Made by a program: the position numbers and the translations under genes. From NCBI GenBank assembly GCA_017403345.1, contig JAFQOH010000098.1:1-11774 (forward strand): a DNA stretch of 11,774 nt. The letters run 5' to 3'. A model generated the notes under the pieces. It had not been told where the DNA came from and searched no databases. It saw nothing but the letters and a program-made list of their open reading frames with translations. Origin of the DNA: RGIG3701 sp017403345. Its GTDB lineage: Bacteria; Planctomycetota; Planctomycetia; Pirellulales; Thermoguttaceae. Below are positions 7,057 to 11,774 of the stretch, in pieces (positions within the stretch are counted from its first letter, which is position 1; the number at the start of each line of letters is the position of its first letter).

Positions 7057-8439
7057 TCAAAACTCTTCCTCAAACACAGGCAGTTCGCCGTCGATGAGCG
7101 TCATTTTCATTTCCTCATTCCGGATCTTTCCAAGAAATGATCCAGCGATCCGGCACCGAATGACGAGGGAACCGTCGTCGCGGTACTGACGGGAGAAAAC
7201 TTCCCCGTGATTCGCCAAATACGCCGCGAGTTTCCCATTCGTGATGGACATTTCGACCTCGACCGTGGGAAAATGCCGACTTAGCATGTCGCTGACCGCC
7301 TGCGCCAGCTCCGGTAATCCCTCTCCCGTTCGAGCACTGATCCCCATAGCGTTGGGATAGCGGTTAAGGAGCGCCTGCAGATTATACTGTGTCGGCAGTT
7401 CGCCGTTCTCATCCATGCTCTTGAAAGCATCGATCTTGTTGATGACCAGGATCGTATCTTTTTCCTCGATCCCCAGATGCTCCAAGACCTCGTACGCAGC
7501 CTGGATCTGAAACATGACCATCGGATTGCTTCCGTCCGCCACGTGCAAAAGCAGATCTGCACACCGAGCCTCTTCCAAAGTCGCCCGAAAACTCGCGACC
7601 AAATGGTGCGGCAGATTCCTCACGAATCCCACGGTGTCGCTCAGCAGGATCGGTCCCCAGCCGGGAAGCGTCCAGCGGCGCGTGCGTGTGTCGAGCGTCG
7701 CAAAAAGCTGATCCTTCACGTAAACGTCCGAACCAGTCAGCGCATTCAGAAGTGTACTCTTTCCCGCATTCGTGTATCCAACGAGCGACACTGTCCTCGT
7801 CTGACTCCGCGATTTTACCTCACGCTCCTTACGCTGCTGAACGACCGTCAGCTCTGCTTTCAGATCCGCAATGCGCTTCTGTGCCAAACGCCGGTCTGTT
7901 TCCAACTGCGTCTCGCCCGGTCCGCGAAGCCCAACGCCTTTCTTCTGACGCGAAAGGTGCGTCCACATCCGCTTTAAACGCGGCAGGGAATACTCCAGCT
8001 GCGCAAGCTCTACTGCAAGACGCGCCTCTTTCGTCTGCGCTCGAGACGCAAAAATGTCGAGGATCAGCTCCGTCCGGTCAAGGACCTTCACGTTCAGCTC
8101 CTTTTCCAGATTGCGGGTCTGTCCCGGAGCCAAGTCATTGTCGAAGATCACGACATCGGCTTCCGTCTTCTCAAGCATCCCCTTCAGCTCAAGCACCTTT
8201 CCGCTCCCGATGTATGTTGACGGCTCGATCGCAGAACGGCGCTGGACCATCTCACCCACGACGACCGTCCCGGCAGCCTCGGCAAGTCCGCGAAGCTCAT
8301 CAAGCGGCTCTTCGCCCGTTTCGCCCAAAATATTCACGCCGCCCGTCGGACGCTGTGGCAGAAGGACGGTCACGAGAAAAGACTTTTCATTCAGGATGGT
8401 GCCGGAGTTTCTTTCTTCCATGGAAGTTCTAAGGCGCAT
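7057..8439 (-). CDS. hflX: GTPase HflX
   Basis: A 460-residue HflX, a cytoplasmic GTPase that binds the 50S subunit and splits stalled or stressed ribosomes. The N-terminal HflX domain shows IEPSTYIGSGKVLELK (71-86), VIFDNDLAPGQTRNLEKELN (97-116) and VLDRTELILDIFASRAQT (119-136); the linker has SRQKKGVGLRGPGETQLETD (163-182). The G domain carries G1 GYTNAGKS (221-228), G2 FATLDT (246-251), G3 DTVGF (268-272), G4 NKID (334-337) and G5 SAR (368-370). A short C-terminal domain follows, usual length. The start at 8439 has only AGG close to the ATG; a second in-frame ATG at 8421 is possible, and an in-frame TAG 6 nt ahead of 8439 rules out anything longer. It has its own promoter, divergent from the tolC-type gene. 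Confidence 0.96.
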   Translation of the reverse strand: MRLRTSMEERNSGTILNEKSFLVTVLLPQRPTGGVNILGETGEEPLDELRGLAEAAGTVVVGEMVQRRSAIEPSTYIGSGKVLELKGMLEKTEADVVIFDNDLAPGQTRNLEKELNVKVLDRTELILDIFASRAQTKEARLAVELAQLEYSLPRLKRMWTHLSRQKKGVGLRGPGETQLETDRRLAQKRIADLKAELTVVQQRKEREVKSRSQTRTVSLVGYTNAGKSTLLNALTGSDVYVKDQLFATLDTRTRRWTLPGWGPILLSDTVGFVRNLPHHLVASFRATLEEARCADLLLHVADGSNPMVMFQIQAAYEVLEHLGIEEKDTILVINKIDAFKSMDENGELPTQYNLQALLNRYPNAMGISARTGEGLPELAQAVSDMLSRHFPTVEVEMSITNGKLAAYLANHGEVFSRQYRDDGSLVIRCRIAGSFLGKIRNEEMKMTLIDGELPVFEEEF

Positions 8440-8505
8440 TGCCTAAAAGGATATGCCCGCTGAAAAATATTTTCATGCGAGCCAAAAACAAAATTTCGCT
8501 TTTCT

Positions 8506-8533
8506 ATTTTACCAAAGAACCATACTTTTTCAA
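8506..8533 (-). promoter_or_regulatory. Sigma70-type promoter of hflX
   Basis: On the minus strand TTGAAA (8533-8528) is followed after 16 nt by TAAAAT (8511-8506); the start point would be near 8499, about 60 nt before hflX. Just upstream, AAAATTTTC occurs twice 11 bp apart (8555-8563, 8566-8574), placed like an UP element or bend. Confidence 0.65.
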
Positions 8534-8624
8534 GTCCCAATTTCATCTTTTACGAAAATTTTCACAAAATTTTCCAATTCTTGTGACGACGCGCGGTTTA
8601 AAAAAAGCTCTTCTGCTGCACGAC

Positions 8625-8652
8625 TCGAAAAAACAGGAAAAATAGGTAAAAT
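8625..8652 (+). promoter_or_regulatory. Candidate promoter of the tolC-type gene
   Basis: TCGAAA (8625-8630), a 16-nt spacer, then TAAAAT (8647-8652). The -35 is only a partial match. Start point would be near 8659, giving a leader of about 130 nt to the ATG at 8789. Confidence 0.35.
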
Positions 8653-8788
8653 ATTCCAGTTCTTCCGTTTTTTCTCATACTAACGGATCTAACAGTCGAT
8701 ACGATTATCGCGGTCTCTGTGCAGAAATTAAAGTCCCCAGCCTGCCCCCGGAAGAGACTCGCTGATAACCAAAAATTTGAGAGGAAAA

Positions 8789-10324
8789 ATGAACGGAAAT
8801 TTTCAGTCAAAAATTTACTCACAGCAGCCGGCCCCGCTTTACGCAAAAGTGCAGATCTTTCCGGAAACTGGATCATTTACGCTCTCCGCCTGGTCAGCTC
8901 AGACCGAGCACATACACACAGGCGAACTTCCGATGCTCAAACAGAGGCACTCTGCCGCACACTCACGCATCCGCAGACCTGGAAAATGGTTTCCGCGTCT
9001 CCTGGGCGCCTCCTTACTGACGCTCATGAGCGCATTCCCGGTCTATTCCGAAACGCTTGAAGACGCGTGGGTGATCGCGATCCGGGAAAACGACCAGCTC
9101 AAAGCGAGTCAGCAAATGACCGCAGCCGCAGCCGCAGGAACGGATGCCGCACGCAATGCCCGCCTTCCGCGGATCACCAACGCGACAGCCTACGCCGTCC
9201 TTTCGTCAGAACCGAGCGTCAACGTTAATTTCGGGCAGTCGCTCAATGGGATCGCACAGGCAAATCCGGGACTGGGACAAGCCCTCAGTACGCTTCCGAC
9301 CTCCTATTCCGCACCGATCATAGATCAAGACACGCTCGTTTCCACCACCCAAGCCATCCTGCCGATATTTACCGGCGGAAAGATCACGAGCCTCATCCAG
9401 CAGGCGGACGCCCGCGCGGAAGCTGCCAGACAGGGAGAGCGCAGGGACTTGCTGGATCTGAAAATGGACGTTGCAGAAAATTACATCTTGGTCCTGCGCA
9501 TGAATCAGATCGTAAAGATCCTTCAGGAGACGCAGAAAGAGCTGGAAGTTCATGTTCAGAATACAGAAAAACTCCTGCAGCAGGGAATCGTCACGGAAAA
9601 CATTCTTCTGGCCGCACAGGTCTCAAAAGCAGAGATCGACCTGCAGATACTTCAGGCGGATCAGGCACTCGATCTTGCCAAATCCGCGTACAATCGGTAT
9701 CTTGCACGTCCGCTTGCATCGGAAGTCCACCTCGAATCCATCGCACTGCCGCCGAGTTCCGGAGCACTCGAAAATTTGACCGCAATGGCCATGGAAAATC
9801 GGCCGGAACTTCGTGAACTCGCAGCACAGGCCGCGGAATCACAGGCAAAGAAAGCAGAATTCCGCTCCGAGCGGCTTCCGTCCATGACATTCGCCGGCGG
9901 GTACACATACTTGGAAAATGAAGCTCTTGCCGAAAACAATTACGCCTCCGCCGCGGTCTGTATGGTCTGGACTCCGTTCGACGGCGGTGTGAGCCGGGCA
10001 AAACAACGGGCTGCCGACCATCAGACTGCCGCGGTGAACCGCATGAGAGACGACGCGCGGTCCGGGATCGAACTGCAAGTCCGACAGTACTGGCTGCAGG
10101 AACAGGAAACACGCCAAAGACTGAAGGTCGCAAAAAAATCAGTAGACCAGGCAAAACGCAATCTGGAGATCGTCCGAAGTCAGTTCCTGCGCGGAGTCGC
10201 GCCCCACACTGACTATCTGCAGGCCGTCACTCTAAAAACACAGGCCGACATAAACCAATACTCGGCTCTCTGCGACGCGTTCCTCGCCCACTACCAGCTG
10301 AAACGCGCCGTCGGGATCCTCTAG
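8789..10324 (+). CDS. TolC-family outer-membrane efflux channel protein
   Basis: TolC-type proteins form a trimeric outer-membrane barrel and periplasmic helical tunnel that export drugs or proteins together with an inner-membrane pump and an adaptor. Numbering from the ATG at 8789 (511 residues), residues 60-87 are a signal peptide (RIRRPGKW, then FPRLLGASLLTLMSAFPVYS), with the mature protein starting ETLEDAW, the usual TolC opening. Two homologous halves follow, each with long coiled-coil helices and a barrel-strand motif: AILPIFTGGKI (about 189-199) and VWTPFDGGVSRAK (about 393-405). The end, LQAVTLKTQADINQYSALCD, is typical. The start is uncertain: 8789 has GAGAGG 4 nt upstream, whereas an in-frame ATG at 8933 gives 463 residues and a normal-length signal peptide but a weaker ribosome site; a TTG at 8777 is also in frame. 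No adaptor or pump gene is adjacent; the next gene is convergent. Confidence 0.92.
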   Translation: MNGNFQSKIYSQQPAPLYAKVQIFPETGSFTLSAWSAQTEHIHTGELPMLKQRHSAAHSRIRRPGKWFPRLLGASLLTLMSAFPVYSETLEDAWVIAIRENDQLKASQQMTAAAAAGTDAARNARLPRITNATAYAVLSSEPSVNVNFGQSLNGIAQANPGLGQALSTLPTSYSAPIIDQDTLVSTTQAILPIFTGGKITSLIQQADARAEAARQGERRDLLDLKMDVAENYILVLRMNQIVKILQETQKELEVHVQNTEKLLQQGIVTENILLAAQVSKAEIDLQILQADQALDLAKSAYNRYLARPLASEVHLESIALPPSSGALENLTAMAMENRPELRELAAQAAESQAKKAEFRSERLPSMTFAGGYTYLENEALAENNYASAAVCMVWTPFDGGVSRAKQRAADHQTAAVNRMRDDARSGIELQVRQYWLQEQETRQRLKVAKKSVDQAKRNLEIVRSQFLRGVAPHTDYLQAVTLKTQADINQYSALCDAFLAHYQLKRAVGIL

Positions 10325-10333
10325 CCGCACAGT

Positions 10334-10369
10334 ATTGCGCACTGACGCGAAATTGCGCACTGACGCGAA
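10334..10369. repeat. 18-bp perfect tandem duplication
   Basis: The unit ATTGCGCACTGACGCGAA occurs twice back to back (10334-10351 and 10352-10369) in the 78-bp gap between the convergent tolC-type and queC genes. Neither copy is coding. I see no clear terminator hairpin for either gene in this gap. Confidence 0.9.
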
Positions 10370-10402
10370 TCCGTCTTTAAGCGTATTTCGTGTCGGAACT
10401 CC

Positions 10403-11104
10403 CTATTTTCCCTGCGTATTTTGGTACGGAACAGGATCCGTAAAGCCAGCCTGACGGAAACCTTCCAGACGCAGTCGGCACGCGTCGCATCTCCCGCAGC
10501 TCGTGCCGTCTTCAGCCGGATCGTAGCACGTGTGCGTCAGCGAGTAATCCACCCCCAGCTCCATCCCGCGCTGCACGATCTGCGCTTTCGAAAGGTAAAG
10601 CAGCGGAGCGTGAAATTTCATCTTCAGCCGACCTTCCACACTCGCCTTCGTCGCCAGATTCGCCATCGTCTCAAACGCCTCAAGAAATTCCGGACGGCAA
10701 TCCGGGTACCCGCTGTAGTCGATATGGTTGATCCCAAGAAAAATATCTTCCGCTCCCACCGTCTCTGCAAACGCAAGCGCAAGAGAAAGCATGACCGTAT
10801 TCCGAGCCGGAACGTACGTGTCGGGGATCTCGTTCTGCTTCGCACCCATCTCTCGATCGTGAGGAACTGCAATCGACGGGTCCGTCAAAGCACTTCCGCC
10901 GAAACATGCAAGGTCCAAATTCAGAAATTCATGCCGTTTCACGCCCACAGCCTCACCGACTCGCCGGGCAGCTTCCAGTTCAAAAAGGTGCCGCTGACCG
11001 TAATTGACCGTCAGGGCATACAGTTCGTCGAAACCTTCCGATTTCGCGATCGCGGCAGTGGTGCTGGAATCCAGACCGCCGGAAAGAAGAACGATAGCTT
11101 TCAT
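10403..11104 (-). CDS. queC: 7-cyano-7-deazaguanine (preQ0) synthase QueC
   Basis: QueC (233 residues, usual length) converts 7-carboxy-7-deazaguanine to preQ0 using ATP and ammonia, in the queuosine tRNA-modification pathway; preQ0 is also used in some deazaguanine DNA modifications. The ATP-binding PP-loop SGGLDSS (8-14) is followed by NYGQRH (34-39), IPDTYVPARN (93-102), the signature GINHIDYSGYPDCRPEF (124-140) and a zinc site formed by Cys193, Cys203, Cys206 and Cys209 (TCYDP to CGRCDACRLR). The frame is open 48 codons farther upstream, but I place the start at 11104 because GGAG lies 6 nt before this ATG, MKAIVLLSGGLDSS is the normal beginning, and the upstream part overlaps a promoter-like sequence and a terminator. 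queD, queE and folE are not in the window, and no other phage-type gene suggests DNA modification. Confidence 0.96.
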   Translation of the reverse strand: MKAIVLLSGGLDSSTTAAIAKSEGFDELYALTVNYGQRHLFELEAARRVGEAVGVKRHEFLNLDLACFGGSALTDPSIAVPHDREMGAKQNEIPDTYVPARNTVMLSLALAFAETVGAEDIFLGINHIDYSGYPDCRPEFLEAFETMANLATKASVEGRLKMKFHAPLLYLSKAQIVQRGMELGVDYSLTHTCYDPAEDGTSCGRCDACRLRLEGFRQAGFTDPVPYQNTQGK

Positions 11105-11179
11105 GAAATTCTCCAAAAAAGGAATAGGAAACGAAATATCTGGTTTTGAGGAAATTTTCCACTTCACACGCAAGGGATC

Positions 11180-11208
11180 GTTATGCTGCGTGCGGTATCG
11201 CCGATCAA
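11180..11208 (-). promoter_or_regulatory. Candidate queC promoter
   Basis: On the minus strand TTGATC (11208-11203) is followed after 17 nt by CATAAC (11185-11180). The -35 begins inside the T run of the upstream terminator, so queC would start its own transcript immediately after the FGE-fold gene ends. Confidence 0.45.
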
Positions 11209-11246
11209 AAAAGCGGCAAAGGTCACTAAAGTGACTGGATTGCCGC
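11207..11246 (-). terminator. Strong rho-independent terminator after the FGE-fold gene
   Basis: On the minus strand GCGGCAA (11246-11240) pairs with TTGCCGC (11219-11213), and inside it GTCAC/GTGAC pair around a TTTA loop. Six T residues follow directly (11212-11207). This is the clearest terminator in the window and separates the FGE-fold gene, about 200 nt upstream, from queC. Confidence 0.85.
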
Positions 11247-11352
11247 ACTCCAGATCAAAACATCCTTTGCAATGAAAGTAAAACTTCGATTTTTGTGTAA
11301 AATTTTCCGGGGCGCTGCCACGGACCCCGAGGACATTCTGCTGGACTTGTTT

Positions 11353-11442
11353 GGCGGCGAAGCCGCCTCGCTCCGCGCTGTTCGGCGTCTGCTGCGCGGG
11401 CGGCTCCGCCTCGCCCTCGCGCTGCCGACGCCTACCGCGCTG
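11353..11442 (-). repeat. GC-rich multi-hairpin element downstream of the FGE-fold gene
   Basis: Just after the FGE-fold stop the sequence becomes very GC-rich and self-complementary. One hairpin, GGCGGC-loop-GCCGCC, is at 11353-11367. A larger nested one pairs 11384-11389 with 11427-11432, 11394-11398 with 11418-11422, and 11399-11402 with 11407-11410. Two short direct repeats link the parts: CCGCCTCGC at 11363-11371 and 11406-11414, and CCGCGCTG at 11373-11380 and 11435-11442. It is noncoding in any frame I can support. If the preceding gene is a DGR target, this could be the GC-rich/hairpin signal that follows such variable regions; it may also be a dispersed repeat. Confidence 0.6.
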
Positions 11443-11445
11443 CGC

Positions 11446-11774
11446 TTACTTGCCTGGAGCTGGACTGGCCAAAACTGGGCGGAAGCCAAGGATGTGGCCC
11501 CGAACGTCCGGCGTATTCCCGCCCCGGTTCGCGGAGCGACAGTACTGGGCGTCGCCGTTCCAGCCGCCACCGCGGTTGACTCGGAGCGAGCCACTGTCCT
11601 CGTTGCACGGGTCGCTCGTTGGCGACTCGGTGTAGTAATCTTCATCATACCAGTCCTGGCACCACTCCCACACATTACCGATCATGTCACGAAGTCCCCA
11701 CGCATTCGCCTCCTTCTTCCTCACCGGATGAACACCGCAGGGACCGCCCGGATACTGCATTTCTGAAAAACTAC
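11446..11774 (-). CDS. FGE-sulfatase/SUMF1-fold protein, C-terminal part, possible DGR target protein
   Basis: The last 108 residues of a protein running in from the right edge; the codons before the first visible Met (SFSE) are in frame, so that Met is internal. Family motifs of the formylglycine-generating-enzyme (C-type-lectin-like) fold are plain: PVRKKEANAWGLRDMIGNVW, EWCQDWYDEDYY, RVNRGGGWN, CRSANR and LGFRPVL. True FGE enzymes oxidise a sulfatase cysteine and need two active-site cysteines near the C-terminus; only one (YCRSANR) is present here, so the catalytic function is doubtful. Many proteins of this fold are binding proteins, and the fold is the common scaffold for diversity-generating-retroelement targets. 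The pattern of constant and changeable residues from about 11583 to 11479 suggests such a role. A GC-rich hairpin element and terminator follow. N-terminal domains, signal peptide and promoter lie outside the window. Confidence 0.85.
   Translation of the reverse strand, partial: SFSEMQYPGGPCGVHPVRKKEANAWGLRDMIGNVWEWCQDWYDEDYYTESPTSDPCNEDSGSLRVNRGGGWNGDAQYCRSANRGGNTPDVRGHILGFRPVLASPAPGK

Larger units (their letters stand above)
8440..8788. other. Divergent intergenic region between hflX and the tolC-type gene
   Basis: A 349-bp AT-rich stretch. It holds the hflX promoter (minus strand) and a weaker plus-strand candidate at 8625-8652. Short open frames here have lysine/phenylalanine-rich composition from AT bias and no ribosome binding site, so I do not call them genes. 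Confidence 0.6.
11105..11445. other. Intergenic region between the FGE-fold gene and queC
   Basis: This 341-bp gap has two halves. 11331-11445 is very GC-rich and hairpin-rich, listed separately. 11105-11330 is AT-richer and holds the terminator at 11207-11246 and the probable queC promoter at 11180-11208. The queC leader of about 70 nt shows a palindrome GGAAAATTTCC (minus strand, near 11150-11160) but nothing I can call a preQ1 riboswitch. Confidence 0.6.

Noticed and set aside
5840..7189. Plus-strand 449-codon open frame
   Set aside because: Antisense to the larA-like gene and the end of hflX, both of which show complete family motifs.
8439..8683. Short plus-strand frames of 68 and 76 codons in the hflX-tolC gap
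   Set aside because: AT-driven Lys/Phe-rich translations, no ribosome binding site, and they overlap the hflX promoter.
11105..11180. preQ1 riboswitch ahead of queC
   Set aside because: No pseudoknot-type stem and A-rich tail of a preQ1 aptamer could be traced; only a short GGAAAATTTCC palindrome is present.
11105..11248. N-terminal extension of queC by 48 codons
   Set aside because: The extension covers a probable promoter and a terminator, has no QueC-like sequence, and the ATG at 11104 has an ideal GGAG site and the canonical N-terminus.
11226..11675. Minus-strand 149-codon frame overlapping the FGE-fold gene
   Set aside because: Arg/Ser-rich out-of-frame translation created by the GC-rich sequence; the FGE motifs are in the other frame.
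1..11774. CRISPR array, tRNA or rRNA genes, insertion sequence or prophage
   Set aside because: I looked for regularly spaced repeats, tRNA cloverleaf signatures, transposase motifs and terminal inverted repeats and saw none; the gene set is ordinary chromosomal apart from the right end.

Overview
The window looks like chromosomal DNA of a Gram-negative bacterium, most likely from the Planctomycetota/Verrucomicrobiota/Lentisphaerota (PVC) side of the tree. The clues are a secreted beta-helix protein with an autotransporter-associated strand repeat, a TolC-type outer-membrane channel, a cytoplasmic leucine-rich-repeat protein with 'T-x-x-T/S-D-x-G' repeats, and a formylglycine-generating-enzyme (FGE) fold protein. 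This placement is inference; there is no rRNA or other marker here.

Layout, left to right. 1-1185 (minus): N-terminal 395 residues of a large exported beta-helix protein running off the left edge, with a good promoter at 1233-1260. 1364-5247 (minus): a tight three-gene unit transcribed as LRR protein, then panB, then an FGGY sugar kinase, closed by a hairpin at 1303-1335. 5248-5653: a 406-bp leader/terminator region without a convincing gene. 5654-6937 (minus): a LarA-family (nickel-pincer hydroxyacid racemase) protein. 7057-8439 (minus): the GTPase HflX with its own promoter. 8789-10324 (plus): a TolC-family efflux channel, the only plus-strand gene and without efflux partners beside it. 10403-11104 (minus): queC of the preQ0/queuosine pathway. 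11446-11774 (minus): the C-terminal part of an FGE-fold protein cut by the right edge, followed by a GC-rich hairpin-rich stretch and a strong terminator.

Most genes are housekeeping or metabolic and do not form one pathway: PanB (pantothenate/CoA), FGGY kinase (sugar phosphorylation), LarA homologue (2-hydroxyacid epimerisation), HflX (ribosome rescue), QueC (7-deazaguanine). The most interesting part is the right end. The FGE-fold protein ends in a segment built like the variable region of a diversity-generating retroelement (DGR): an invariant scaffold (RGG, AQ, CRSA, TPD, LGFRPVL) is interleaved with positions whose codons almost all end in C or T, as adenine mutagenesis of AAC/AAT/AGC codons would give. 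A GC-rich, multiply inverted-repeated element follows directly. No template repeat or reverse transcriptase lies in the window, so this is a hypothesis.

Other structure worth a look: four AAATT tracts at exactly 10-bp spacing upstream of the larA-like gene; a perfect 8-bp inverted repeat bracketing the -10 box of the surface-protein promoter; an 18-bp perfect tandem duplication between tolC and queC; and a long N-terminal extension ahead of the TolC signal peptide.
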